Shown: positions 8,312 through 16,645, counted from the stretch's first letter. The stretch: DNA of 64,000 bases from AG2 sp036493735 (GCA_036493735.1 DASXPH010000093.1:14737-78736), one strand, 5' to 3'. Translations and numbers: made by a program. Notes: generated from the sequence alone by a model not told the origin.

Positions 8312-9028
8312 ATGTCCAAGAATATCTCTCTGCCGATCGCCGCGGCGCTGGTGGTCGCCGCTGCTTCGTGTGTCGCGGCGCAAGGCTCGGTTCGAACCGC
8401 TTCTCCTGACAGCAGCGATCGAAATGAGCTTCCCATCCTCGAGGTGCATGCGCCATCGACCTACGGGGCGTGGATCGCGGCGGCCCGACACTCGCAGTTT
8501 CGGACGCGCACCGGCGTGCCCGGCTACAGGGATTTCTACGAGGCGAGCGCTCGTTTCGGATGGTCGATCGGCGATCAGTCGCGGCTGGTGAGCGGGACGT
8601 ACTTCATCGACCTGATTCCGGCAGCGCTCTCCACGGACATGCCCGACTATCAGTGGAACTCGAGGTGTCGTCCCGAAACGTACTGTCCGGGCGCGACGCC
8701 AATTCCGCACGACGTCTATGCGTTCGGCATCACGCCATTCGGATTCGCCATGAACTTCGGAGCCGGACCGGCACGCCTAACGATCGAGACGAGCGCCGGC
8801 GGACTGCTCTTCTCACGTCGGATCCCCGATCCCGTGGCGGCGCGCTTCAACTTCACGGCTTCCGCTGGGCCGACGCTCGAGCTGCGATTGACGCCCGCGG
8901 GCTCGCTGCGCATCGGTTACCTGTGGCATCACACGTCGAACGGCGGGACTGGCAAGGTGAACCCCGGGCTCAACTCCGGCATCCTCGCGATCGGGATGCT
9001 GTGGCACGCATCAGTGCGGCGGAACTGA
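8312..9028 (+). CDS. PagL-like acyloxyacyl hydrolase (lipid A 3-O-deacylase family), outer membrane
   Basis: This encodes 238 residues. ATG 8312 starts a signal peptide (MSKNISLPIAAALVVAAASCVAAQ). The rest reads as amphipathic beta strands ending WHASVRRN. The key evidence is WHHTSNGGTGKVNPGLNSG near residue 215: PagL enzymes carry H-x-S-N followed by NPGxN at this place, the His and Ser being catalytic. PagL removes the 3-O acyl chain of lipid A from the outer membrane. The family's acidic triad residue cannot be placed with certainty. Its last 18 bases overlap the end of the DUF4230 gene on the other strand. Confidence 0.72.
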   Translation: MSKNISLPIAAALVVAAASCVAAQGSVRTASPDSSDRNELPILEVHAPSTYGAWIAAARHSQFRTRTGVPGYRDFYEASARFGWSIGDQSRLVSGTYFIDLIPAALSTDMPDYQWNSRCRPETYCPGATPIPHDVYAFGITPFGFAMNFGAGPARLTIETSAGGLLFSRRIPDPVAARFNFTASAGPTLELRLTPAGSLRIGYLWHHTSNGGTGKVNPGLNSGILAIGMLWHASVRRN

Positions 9029-9652
9029 CTCCGGCGGTGCAGGGGTCAAGGCCGCGGATCTCTCCACATCCACGGTGTAGCCGTCGCGAGCGAGGAGGTC
9101 CTTCAGCACGCGCGCGGCACTGCTGTCGGCGTGAACGAGCAGCCCCGACTGCTCGCCGGCCAGGTAGAGCTGATGCCGGACTTGACGCTGGATGGCATCG
9201 CGATCCTCCGGCCGGAAGGGGTTGAAGAGCCCCGCCTGCTCGTCGTAGGTGCGCACGTCGAGCACTTCGACGCTCGTCAGGCGCGCGCGGGGCAGTGTGA
9301 TCGTTATGCGCCGCGCCGCGTGGTCGATCTGGACGTTCGTCGCCGCGCCGAGGTCGATCCCGGCGCTCACCTTGCCGGTGACGACGAGTAGTGCGCGCTT
9401 GGTGAAGCCATAGCGCGAGGCGTCGTAGACCACGACATCGCGCAATGTCATCTCCGTGGAGACGAGCTTCGCGACGTCCTGAAGCTGCTGGACGACGAGG
9501 TCGTGGCTGATGCGCGGCGGCTCGGGCTTGGGCAGCAGCGTGAAGCTCTCCACCCGGCGGGCGAGCCCGACACCGAGGCCGATGATCAGGATCAACGTCG
9601 CCGCGAAGAGGAGCCCGAGGATGCTTCGCGTCCAACGGAACACAGATGACAT
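9011..9652 (-). CDS. DUF4230 family membrane-anchored protein
   Basis: This encodes 213 residues. An N-terminal anchor (about 10-32, ILGLLFAATLILIIGLGVGL) is followed by an extracytoplasmic beta-rich domain with LVVTGKVSAGIDLGA, IDHAARRITITLPRA and VRTYDEQAGLFNPF, hallmarks of DUF4230. The function of the family is unknown. No strong ribosome site is visible before ATG 9652. The 3' end overlaps the PagL-like gene by 18 bases in a convergent arrangement. It is divergent from the amidohydrolase at 9777, with 124 bases between the starts. Confidence 0.78.
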   Translation of the reverse strand: MSSVFRWTRSILGLLFAATLILIIGLGVGLARRVESFTLLPKPEPPRISHDLVVQQLQDVAKLVSTEMTLRDVVVYDASRYGFTKRALLVVTGKVSAGIDLGAATNVQIDHAARRITITLPRARLTSVEVLDVRTYDEQAGLFNPFRPEDRDAIQRQVRHQLYLAGEQSGLLVHADSSAARVLKDLLARDGYTVDVERSAALTPAPPESVPPH

Positions 9653-9776
9653 CCTGACAAGGTAATTCGCTGTCGGCCGTGCGAGGGACGGAGCCGTCGA
9701 GCCGCGACGAGAGCCGATTGCCCAAGTGAAGGACGACCGACATTATCCGGCGTCAACTCTCACCGACTCATCTCAC

Positions 9777-11438
9777 ATGCGCCGAATACTGACTCTCGTT
9801 GTATCCCTTGCGTTCCTCTCCGGCGTCGCCCGCGCCCAGCAGACGACGGCGGACACAGTTTATGATATTGTAATCAAGAACGGACGCGTCCTCGACGGAG
9901 AGGGCAATCCGTGGATCCTCGCCGACGTCGCGATCAAGGACGGACACTTCGTGAAGGTCGGCCGTGTCGCGGGGCACGGCAAAATGGAGATCGATGCACG
10001 CGGCAAGTACGTCTCGCCAGGCTGGATCGACATGATGGATCAGTCGGGCGGCGTATTGCCGCGCAACGGTCTGGCCGAGAACAAGCTGCGCGAGGGCGTG
10101 ACGACGGCCATCGGCGGCGAGGGCGGTACCCCGGTGCCGGCATCGCGCATCCCGGACTACTTCGCGACGCTGGAGCGCCAGGGCATCAGCATCAACTTCG
10201 GCAGCTACTTCAGCGAGACGCAGGCTCGCGTCGCTGTGCTCGGTCGCTCGGCGCGGGCGCCTAACGCGGCGGAGCTGGACCGGATGCGCGCGATCATGGA
10301 CACGGCGATGCGCGCCGGCGCGATGGGAATGTCGACGGCGCTCATCTACCCGCCGTCGAGCTATTCCACGACGGACGAGCTCGTGGAGGTCGGCAAGGCG
10401 GCGGCGGCGTTAGGCGGCATCTACGCCAGCCATATTCGCGGTGAGGGGAAGGAGGTCGTGCAGGCGGTGGGGGAGGCGATTGCGATTGGTGAGCGCGCCG
10501 GCATGCCGGTCGAGGTCTTTCACCTCAAGGTCGCGCATCAGCCGGGTTGGGGCATCCTCATGGATTCGGTTCGCGCTGAAGTCGATGCGGCGCGGGCTCG
10601 TGGAGTGGACGTGGCCGCGGACATGTACGTCTACACAGCGGGAGGCACCGGTCTCGAGGCAACGATTCCGAGTTGGGCGCACGAGGGCGGTACCGATTCC
10701 CTCAAGGCACGTCTCGCCAATCCCGCGATTCGCGCCCGACTCAAGAACGAGATCAAGACCGGCTCGCCAGGATGGTGGAACATCATCGAGGCCGCCGGCG
10801 GCTGGGATGGAGTCGTGCTGGTGAATGCGCGCAATCCCGCGAACAAGAAATATGAGAACAAGACAATCACGCAGATCGCGAAGGAAATGGGCAAAGATCC
10901 CGCGGACGTCGCATTCGATCTCGTGGCGCAGGGGCAGGATCGCGTGATGGCGATTTACCATATGATGGGCGAGCAGGATATCGAGACGGCGCTCCGCTTT
11001 CCCTGGACCAGTATCGGCAGCGACGCGGGTGCAATCCTGAAGTACGGCGAGCCTGACGAGACGGGTCTGCCGCATCCACGCAGCTTCGGGAATTTTCCGC
11101 GCGTGATCGCCCGTTATGTGAAGGAGCGCAAGGTGCTCACGCTCGAGGATGCGATTCGGAAGATGACCTCCTGGCCAGCGACGCGAATGCGGCTGGCGAA
11201 TCGCGGCGCCATACGCGAGGGCAATTGGGCTGACGTCACGATTTTCGATCTGGATCAATTACAGGATCGCGCGACCTACGAGAGCCCGATGGAGTTCCCA
11301 ACCGGAATCGAGTGGGTGCTCGTGAACGGTGTCGTCACGATCGATCACGGCCGGCACACCGGCGCCAAGGCTGGGCAAGTCCTGAAAGGACAGGGATACA
11401 ACTGCAACTGTCGATCGGCATCAATTGGGGATAGGTAG
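9777..11438 (+). CDS. Exported amidohydrolase, D-aminoacylase-like, lacking the HxH motif
   Basis: This encodes 553 residues. ATG 9777 gives a signal peptide (MRRILTLVVSLAFLSGVARA). The body follows N-acyl-D-amino-acid deacylase: the N-terminal amidohydrolase beta-sandwich strand VYDIVIKNGRVLDGEG, then SHIRGEG (His219), FHLKVAH (His249, His254), the late IGSDAG Asp and the C-terminal ADVTIFDLD strand. The canonical PGFIDxHxH metal site is PGWIDMMDQS here (positions 87 and 89 are Met and Gln), and the usual bridging Cys in GNCG is GGEGG (Glu115). Zinc at the single-metal site could still be held by His219/His249 plus Glu115. Hydrolysis of N-acyl-D-amino acids in the periplasm is inferred, not shown. 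Confidence 0.8.
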   Translation: MRRILTLVVSLAFLSGVARAQQTTADTVYDIVIKNGRVLDGEGNPWILADVAIKDGHFVKVGRVAGHGKMEIDARGKYVSPGWIDMMDQSGGVLPRNGLAENKLREGVTTAIGGEGGTPVPASRIPDYFATLERQGISINFGSYFSETQARVAVLGRSARAPNAAELDRMRAIMDTAMRAGAMGMSTALIYPPSSYSTTDELVEVGKAAAALGGIYASHIRGEGKEVVQAVGEAIAIGERAGMPVEVFHLKVAHQPGWGILMDSVRAEVDAARARGVDVAADMYVYTAGGTGLEATIPSWAHEGGTDSLKARLANPAIRARLKNEIKTGSPGWWNIIEAAGGWDGVVLVNARNPANKKYENKTITQIAKEMGKDPADVAFDLVAQGQDRVMAIYHMMGEQDIETALRFPWTSIGSDAGAILKYGEPDETGLPHPRSFGNFPRVIARYVKERKVLTLEDAIRKMTSWPATRMRLANRGAIREGNWADVTIFDLDQLQDRATYESPMEFPTGIEWVLVNGVVTIDHGRHTGAKAGQVLKGQGYNCNCRSASIGDR

Positions 11439-11535
11439 AGGGAAGAGGGTGGAAAGCAACGAAGGCCGACGGCGTTGCCGTCGGCTTTCCTTATTCCAAC
11501 CCTCTACCCGCAACCCTCTACCCTCTACCAAAACA
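11436..11535. repeat. Composite intergenic repeat: CCCTCTA heptamers around a terminator hairpin
   Basis: The left arm (GGTAGAGGGAAGAGGGTGGA) and right arm (CCAACCCTCTACCCGCAACC then CCTCTACCCTCTACC) are inverted and carry a seven-base period. At the centre is a stem AAGGCCGACGGC/GCCGTCGGCTTT (11462-11473, 11477-11488) followed by CCTTATTCC. The same design with the same hairpin core occurs at 16553-16665. It follows the amidohydrolase stop and can terminate plus-strand transcription. Confidence 0.75.
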
Positions 11536-11536
11536 A

Positions 11537-11574
11537 AACTCGCGTGTCACGAGCATGCTCGTGACACGCGAGTT
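11537..11574. terminator. Perfect 38-bp palindrome, likely bidirectional terminator
   Basis: The 19-base half site AACTCGCGTGTCACGAGCA is followed at once by its exact reverse complement, so there is no spacer (centre GCATGC). It sits 25 bases after the stop of the minus-strand barrel gene and is flanked by A-rich and T-rich bases on the two sides. A terminator is the simplest reading. Confidence 0.7.
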
Positions 11575-11599
11575 GTTGTTCGAAGCCGAACTGCGCTTC

Positions 11600-12328
11600 T
11601 TATCGGCCGTAGGAGACGTTCAGACCGAAGACGTTCTTGCCCTGGTCGATGAAGACCTTCTGCATGCCGACGCTGACGCCCCAGCCATTACGGTTGGAGA
11701 CGCCGAGGCCAGCGCCCATCATGAAACGGTTGCCGCTCTCGGAGGCCCCAGTGGCGCTGAGACGGCCCCAGCCGAAGCCAGGGGTCACGAACGGAGCGAA
11801 CGTCATGTCGCCGCTCTTCAGCACGAGCGCGACGGGCACGCCAGCGCTGACCGACAGGGCGGTGATGCTGTTGCCCCCGCCGTTATCCGGATTCGCCCAA
11901 CCGAGATCACCGCGAACGCTCATGGTGAAGAGGTTGGCATCCTTTCCGTCACCGATGGCCCATGCACCGAGATTGGTCTCGGCGTTGGCGCCGAGCATCA
12001 GGTTGCTCTTGAAGCCCTGCGCACTCGGGCTCACCATGCCGAGGCTGCCGCCGAGCGAGAAGCCGCTCACCGGCATCGAGACCGACGCACCGAAGGAGTT
12101 GAAACCTGCAGTGTTGTCGGAGAGGTGGCCGTACTGGCCAGAGATCGAGTAGCCCTTCGGGATTCGGCCGAGCATTGCGGCGGTGACGATCGGCGTCATC
12201 GCGCCGACCGGCGTCGTCGAGAGTGCGACGTACGCGGCCGCATCGCCCACACTCGGGCCTTGCGCCTGTGCAGACGCAGCGACTCCCAGCGACGTGAGCG
12301 AAGTCAGAACGATGGCGAACTTCCTCAT
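11600..12328 (-). CDS. Predicted outer-membrane beta-barrel protein
   Basis: This encodes 242 residues. ATG 12328 has GGAGG seven bases upstream and starts a clean signal peptide (MRKFAIVLTSLTSLGVAASAQAQ). The mature protein is Gly/Ser-rich with alternating hydrophobic strands (YSISGQYGHLSD, FSLGGSLGMVSPS, NRFMMGAGLGVSN, GWGVSVGMQKVF, NVFGLNVSYGR), as in small barrels of the opacity or autotransporter-barrel type. I cannot assign a family. Its promoter region is shared with the divergent blaI gene, so the dyad at 12474-12489 could influence it. Confidence 0.7.
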   Translation of the reverse strand: MRKFAIVLTSLTSLGVAASAQAQGPSVGDAAAYVALSTTPVGAMTPIVTAAMLGRIPKGYSISGQYGHLSDNTAGFNSFGASVSMPVSGFSLGGSLGMVSPSAQGFKSNLMLGANAETNLGAWAIGDGKDANLFTMSVRGDLGWANPDNGGGNSITALSVSAGVPVALVLKSGDMTFAPFVTPGFGWGRLSATGASESGNRFMMGAGLGVSNRNGWGVSVGMQKVFIDQGKNVFGLNVSYGR

Positions 12329-12455
12329 GATCAATCCTCCAAGAGGAGTGGGTGTGATCAGTTTCACATCGGCGGTTCCTTTCCCGCCGCTAGGGGGACG
12401 ATTCGTTTACGGATGAGGCAACTATTGACCTCTTTGTAAGGACTTTCCGACCCAC

Positions 12456-12489
12456 TTGACTTTTCGCGGTGCCTGTTGAAAAATCAACA
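12456..12489 (+). promoter_or_regulatory. blaI promoter with 16-bp operator dyad
   Basis: A TTGACT -35 element (12456-12461) is followed after 17 bases by AAAAAT (12479-12484), a weak -10 match. The dyad TGTTGAAAAATCAACA (12474-12489) covers the -10. Its arms TGTTGA/TCAACA are perfect. A dyad of the same form, TGCTGAATATTCAGCA, precedes the HEAT-repeat gene at 15138-15153. A BlaI-family repressor binding both is the natural inference. Confidence 0.6.
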
Positions 12490-12514
12490 CCACACGCTCC
12501 CGAGGTTTTTTTCA

Positions 12515-12907
12515 GTGGCTACTCATCGAACGGACGAAGCGCTCACCCGCCGCGAGCGCCAGGTAATGGACATCCTGTTCCGGCGCGCTGAGTGCACCGT
12601 GTCCGAAGTCATGGGTGATCTTCCCGATCCGCCCACCTATTCCGCCGTTAGGTCCATTCTCCGCATCCTGACGGAGAAGGGACTGATCACGCATCGCGAA
12701 GACGGCCCACGGTATGTCTATCTGCCCTCGAAGAGCGCCGAGCGCGCCCAGGAAGATGCGCTCGAACACGTGGTACGCACGTTCTTCGACGGATCTCACG
12801 AGCAGGCGATGACCGCGCTTCTCCGGATCTCGGATGCGGAGCTCTCCGACCTCGAGATCGATCGTTTGCGTGACCGGATCCGCCGCGCTCGGTCGAGCGG
12901 GAGATGA
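12515..12907 (+). CDS. blaI: BlaI/MecI-family transcriptional repressor
   Basis: This encodes 130 residues. The GTG at 12515 is chosen as start (GAGG about ten bases upstream); an upstream in-frame TTG at 12476 would overlap the operator dyad. The winged-helix domain has LTRRERQVMDILFRR, CTVSEVMGDLPDPPTYSAVRSILRILTEKGLI and DGPRYVYLPSKS, close to the family pattern, and is followed by a short C-terminal dimerisation helix pair. BlaI repressors are inactivated by proteolysis triggered by a BlaR1-type sensor, here the next gene. The stop TGA overlaps the ATG of blaR1 (ATGA), so the two are translationally coupled. Confidence 0.92.
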   Translation: MATHRTDEALTRRERQVMDILFRRAECTVSEVMGDLPDPPTYSAVRSILRILTEKGLITHREDGPRYVYLPSKSAERAQEDALEHVVRTFFDGSHEQAMTALLRISDAELSDLEIDRLRDRIRRARSSGR

Positions 12908-15081
12908 TGATGAGCACTTTCATAACGACGCTCACCCAGCCGGCAGTGGTTGCCTGGTTGATCAAGGCCACCGCTCTCCTTGTCGCCGCTCTCGCCGCGA
13001 CATCACTCCTTCGCCGCGCATCGGCGGGGACACGACATCTCGTGTGGCTTGCGACGCTTGCCGGCATTCTGTTGCTACCCGCCGTCTCGCTCTCGCCAGC
13101 ACTGAGGCTCGCGATTCTGCCGTCGCAGCTCGTACCGGCGCTTCCCACCGTGACGACATACCAGAGCGCCCCTGCCGCACCGGTGCGCGACGTCATCGTC
13201 CCGCCGGCAGCGACCGGGTCACCCGCGAACGTGACGCCGCTCCCGGCCGCCGCGCCTCGCACCGACAGAGCGCTTCCTAACGTGACGCACATGCCGGTGT
13301 GGGCGATGTTGCTCGCTGCCTGGGGCGTAGTCGCCGCGGCCCTTCTCGGCTGGCTCGCATTCGGTGCTCTGTCCGTCCGCCGGATCGTGCGCTCGGGCCG
13401 CGAGCTCGACGAACGGAGCTGGACCGCGCCACTCTGCGAGATTGCCGACCGCCTCGACCTCGACGCCGTGCCGCGCCTGCTCTCGAGCCCACTCATCGAG
13501 ATGCCATTCGCCTGCGGCGTCCTCGAGCCAACGGTCGTGTTGCCGGCGAGCGCCGAAGGCTGGAACGACAGCCGTCGCCGTGCTGTTCTCTTTCACGAGC
13601 TCGCGCACGTGAAGCGACACGATCTCGTCGGGCATACGTTAGGTAGGATCGCCTGCGCGCTGTACTGGTTCCATCCGTTGGTGTGGACGGCGGCGCGCTG
13701 CCTGCGCGCCGAGAGCGAGCGCGCGTGCGACGATCTCGTGTTGTCGTGTGGCGCCCGTGCCAGCGATTACGCCGATCATCTGCTCGACATCGTCATCAGC
13801 GTGCGGCACCACGGTGCGCCGGCGACGGCAATGCCAATGGCGCGCCGCCGGGAGCTCGAAGGACGCGTTCTCGCCATACTAGATCCAGCGGTCGTCCGTA
13901 TCGGCCCCGGCCGAATGCAATCGGTGTCGATGCTCGCCGGTGTCGGCGCGCTCGCACTCACCGTCGCCGCAATGGCTCCGGCTCGCACGTCGAAGCCGAG
14001 CCTCGAACGCCTGTCCCTCGCTGGCGACTCCGTCGCACGTTCGGCCAGAGTCAAATCCAGCCAGACACAAACGCAGACTCAGACGAACACGGTGACGTCT
14101 TCGTCGAACCACACGTCGCGTGTCGTCGACAAGGTGAGCATCGCGTCGGATCCGACCCCGGCATCCTCCCCCGCTCCGAGCGCGAATCGAGCGCCGGCGC
14201 CCGCTCCGGCGCCGACACCTTCGCCAAGCGTCGCCGAGCCGGTCACCATCGCTGACGCGTTAGGCGCGGTCGGCAAGGTCGCCGTACGCGAGGCGGCGGC
14301 GGCGGTGAGCGGTGTCCTCGGCGGCCACGCGAAGATTTTCGTCAACGGCAAGCCGGCGGTCGATTCCGCGAAGATCGCTTTGCTGCTCAAGGTCCTGCGT
14401 ACCGATCCGGATGCAAACGTCCGGAAGATGGCGGCATGGGGACTGAGCGAAGCCGGCGACGTGTTGGGTGCAACGGACGCTCTCGCCGAAGCAGTTCGCA
14501 GCGACGAGGACGACGACGTGCGCGAGATGGCGGCATGGGCGCTGGCGGACTCGCATCGCGACGTGGCCCGGCGCGCGCTCGCCGCGGCGCTGCGTCGCGA
14601 TCCCAGCGAACATGTGCGCGAGACCGCCGTATGGGGTCTTGGCAACGCCGGCCTCCGCGACGACGACCGCGAAGTGGTCGAGGCGGCGCTTGCGTCAGAC
14701 GAGAGTGAGGGGGTCCGGGAATCCGCGGCCTGGGCGTTAGGCAATACACCGCGCCGACCAGCCGCGCCCGCGCTCGTCACCGCGTTGCGCGACCGCAGCC
14801 CTGAGGTTCGTGAAAGCGCGGCCTGGGCGCTGGCGGAGATCGAGGACGAAGACGCCGCGCCAGCGGTGCAGTCGGCCTTCGGCCGCGAAACAAATCCGTC
14901 CGTGCGCATGGCCGAGCTTCGTGCGCTCACGTTCATGCATGTGGACGACAGGACCATCCTCGACGCCGCGCTCGCGTCCAAGGACGCTGAACTTCGCGCT
15001 CGCGCCGTGCGAATGCTCGCGGGCTCGGGCGGTTCGTGGCCGGAGCCGCGGCCGCGCCCCAGACCACGACCGATGCCGTGA
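12904..15081 (+). CDS. blaR1: BlaR1-type M56 metallopeptidase sensor with C-terminal HEAT repeats
   Basis: This encodes 725 residues. Membrane segments lie near 13-35, 44-65, 130-155 and 325-345. The M56 domain between them has the zinc site HELAH (His231, Glu232, His235), YWFHPLVW and the third ligand in AESERACDD. Instead of a penicillin-binding sensor domain, the extracytoplasmic C-terminus has a Thr/Pro-rich linker (about 365-450) and HEAT-type repeats (about 470-705) of the form DDDVREMAAWALADSHRD. The protein ends in a WPEPRPRPRPRPMP tail. It should sense an envelope signal and cleave or relay to BlaI. The HEAT part resembles the separate secreted gene at 15171, so the two may compete for the same ligand. 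Confidence 0.88.
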   Translation: MMMSTFITTLTQPAVVAWLIKATALLVAALAATSLLRRASAGTRHLVWLATLAGILLLPAVSLSPALRLAILPSQLVPALPTVTTYQSAPAAPVRDVIVPPAATGSPANVTPLPAAAPRTDRALPNVTHMPVWAMLLAAWGVVAAALLGWLAFGALSVRRIVRSGRELDERSWTAPLCEIADRLDLDAVPRLLSSPLIEMPFACGVLEPTVVLPASAEGWNDSRRRAVLFHELAHVKRHDLVGHTLGRIACALYWFHPLVWTAARCLRAESERACDDLVLSCGARASDYADHLLDIVISVRHHGAPATAMPMARRRELEGRVLAILDPAVVRIGPGRMQSVSMLAGVGALALTVAAMAPARTSKPSLERLSLAGDSVARSARVKSSQTQTQTQTNTVTSSSNHTSRVVDKVSIASDPTPASSPAPSANRAPAPAPAPTPSPSVAEPVTIADALGAVGKVAVREAAAAVSGVLGGHAKIFVNGKPAVDSAKIALLLKVLRTDPDANVRKMAAWGLSEAGDVLGATDALAEAVRSDEDDDVREMAAWALADSHRDVARRALAAALRRDPSEHVRETAVWGLGNAGLRDDDREVVEAALASDESEGVRESAAWALGNTPRRPAAPALVTALRDRSPEVRESAAWALAEIEDEDAAPAVQSAFGRETNPSVRMAELRALTFMHVDDRTILDAALASKDAELRARAVRMLAGSGGSWPEPRPRPRPRPMP

Positions 15082-15094
15082 TTGACCGTTAGGC

Positions 15095-15120
15095 GGGTCC
15101 CGGGACAATCCCCGGGACCC
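15095..15120 (+). terminator. GC-rich hairpin after blaR1
   Basis: A 10-bp perfect stem GGGTCCCGGG/CCCGGGACCC surrounds a six-base loop, 13 bases after the blaR1 stop. No U-tract follows, so it may only attenuate. A copy of the CGTTAGGC word (15086-15093) sits immediately before it. Confidence 0.55.
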
Positions 15121-15137
15121 TCGGCCATGGCTTTACG

Positions 15138-15153
15138 TGCTGAATATTCAGCA
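15138..15153 (+). promoter_or_regulatory. 16-bp dyad TGCTGAATATTCAGCA, candidate BlaI operator
   Basis: This is a perfect palindrome 17 bases before the start of the secreted HEAT-repeat gene. It matches the dyad before blaI at the arms (TGYTGA/TCARCA) and in its four-base AT-rich centre. Because the operator is placed close to the ribosome site, it could also act as an RNA hairpin. Confidence 0.55.
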
Positions 15154-15170
15154 TTCTATCGGAGGAGAGA

Positions 15171-16538
15171 ATGTTTCGTTCGAGCTTACTCATCATCAGC
15201 CTGTTCGTCACCGCAAGTCCGGCGCGAGTCGCCCCTGTCGCCTCGCCCACACGGGCGTCGATGCATCATCATACGCCAGATGTGCGAGAGATCCTTGGCA
15301 GTGCCCGCGGCGTGTCTCCGTTGATTTGCCTTCTCGCGGGGGACGGCGTTGCCTCGACTGGACGGTGGGGCGGCGGCTTCTGGGACGCGCCAGCAATGTC
15401 GATCGGAGCGGAGGTGCGGATGCGCGTGCGCGAGATGATGCGCTCGCCCCTCTCGAGCGAAGATGAACGCGCATTGCTCGACGCGCTCGGATCGGACGAT
15501 GCATGCGTGAGGCATCTTGCCTCGACGATCATCGGCCGGAGCGACCAGAAGGTGTTTGTCGGACCGTTGTCGTCGAAGACGGGCGCGGCGTCCCCGGGTG
15601 AGCGGCAGTCGGCAGCGATCGCGCTCGGCCTCCTCGGCGCACGCGAGGCGGTCGATCCGCTGCTCAAGCTGCTCCGTGATCCCTCGCCCGACGTCCGTGC
15701 CGACGGTGCGTGGGCGCTGGGTCGTGTCGGCGACAAACGCGCCGCGCGAAATGTCTCGGTCCTTCTTCGCGACCAGTATCCCGATGTCCGTGCGGCCTCG
15801 GTGGTCGCCCTCGGCCATCTCGAGGCGCGCGACAATGTGGACGATCTGCTCCGGGTGCTGCATGAAGACACGAGTCCCGAGGTGCGTCGCGTCGCCGCGT
15901 GGGCGCTTGGCCAACTCGAGTCGCGGAACGCCATCGCGGGGCTGGCGAACGCGCTGCGAAGCGACCGCAGCAACGAGGTTCGCGAGATGTCGGCGTGGGC
16001 GCTCGGCCAGATGAATTCCCGAGACGCTGTCGAGAGCCTGACGAATGCGCTGCGCTCCGACGACGATCCCGACGTTCGCGAGACGGCGGCGTGGGCGCTG
16101 GGCGAGATGAATACGCGCGGCAGTGCCGACGCGCTCGCCGACGCGTTGGGGCGCGATCGCGACGCAAAGGTACGCGCGACGGCAGCTTGGGCGCTGGGCC
16201 AGATTCACTCCGACCATGCGCCGGCGCCGCTCGTTGCGGCACTCAGGGACAGCGACGACGACGTACGACTCAAAGCCGCGTGGGCGCTGAGCCAGATCGG
16301 TGATGCCGCTGCCGTGCCGGCGGTGACGCAAGCATTGAAGCAGGATCAGCCCGAACGCGTCAGGCAGGCGCTCGTGCGCGCGCTGCTGGAGTCCGGTGAG
16401 CACTCGGAGGAAGCGCTGGAAGGACTGCTGCAATCCAAGGACGACAAGACGCGCGAGCTGGCAGTGCGCGCGTTGTCGGGTCGCAAGGGTCCCTGGCCCT
16501 GGCCGTGGCCCTGGCCGAGACCGCGGCCGACGCCCTAA
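15171..16538 (+). CDS. Secreted HEAT-repeat protein with Pro/Trp/Arg tail
   Basis: This encodes 455 residues. The ATG has GGAGGAGAGA directly upstream. A signal peptide (MFRSSLLIISLFVTASPARV) is followed by a short low-similarity segment and then about nine HEAT (EZ-type) repeats of roughly 31 residues between 130 and 435, with the recurring core PDVRETAAWALGEMNTR. The protein ends PWPWPWPWPRPRPTP, echoing the tail of the upstream BlaR1. HEAT arrays bind proteins or peptides; no enzymatic motif is present. Location behind the inferred BlaI operator suggests induced expression with the sensor. Confidence 0.85.
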   Translation: MFRSSLLIISLFVTASPARVAPVASPTRASMHHHTPDVREILGSARGVSPLICLLAGDGVASTGRWGGGFWDAPAMSIGAEVRMRVREMMRSPLSSEDERALLDALGSDDACVRHLASTIIGRSDQKVFVGPLSSKTGAASPGERQSAAIALGLLGAREAVDPLLKLLRDPSPDVRADGAWALGRVGDKRAARNVSVLLRDQYPDVRAASVVALGHLEARDNVDDLLRVLHEDTSPEVRRVAAWALGQLESRNAIAGLANALRSDRSNEVREMSAWALGQMNSRDAVESLTNALRSDDDPDVRETAAWALGEMNTRGSADALADALGRDRDAKVRATAAWALGQIHSDHAPAPLVAALRDSDDDVRLKAAWALSQIGDAAAVPAVTQALKQDQPERVRQALVRALLESGEHSEEALEGLLQSKDDKTRELAVRALSGRKGPWPWPWPWPRPRPTP

Positions 16539-16552
16539 CGGGCGCCGCGCGG

Positions 16553-16645
16553 GTAGAGGGCAGTGGGCAGAGGGTGGCGGAAACGGAATGAAGGCCGACG
16601 GCAAAGCCGTCGGCCTTCCCTTTTCCAACCCTCTGTGCTCTACCC

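Noticed and set aside
7457..8710. Long N-terminal extension of the short-chain dehydrogenase to 8710
   Set aside because: The extension has no similarity to known domains and would cover the divergent PagL-like gene start; the TGASSGIG motif needs the start at 8242.
15186..16628. 480-codon minus-strand frame opposite the HEAT gene
   Set aside because: Apparent repeats in it are only the antisense image of the HEAT repeats.
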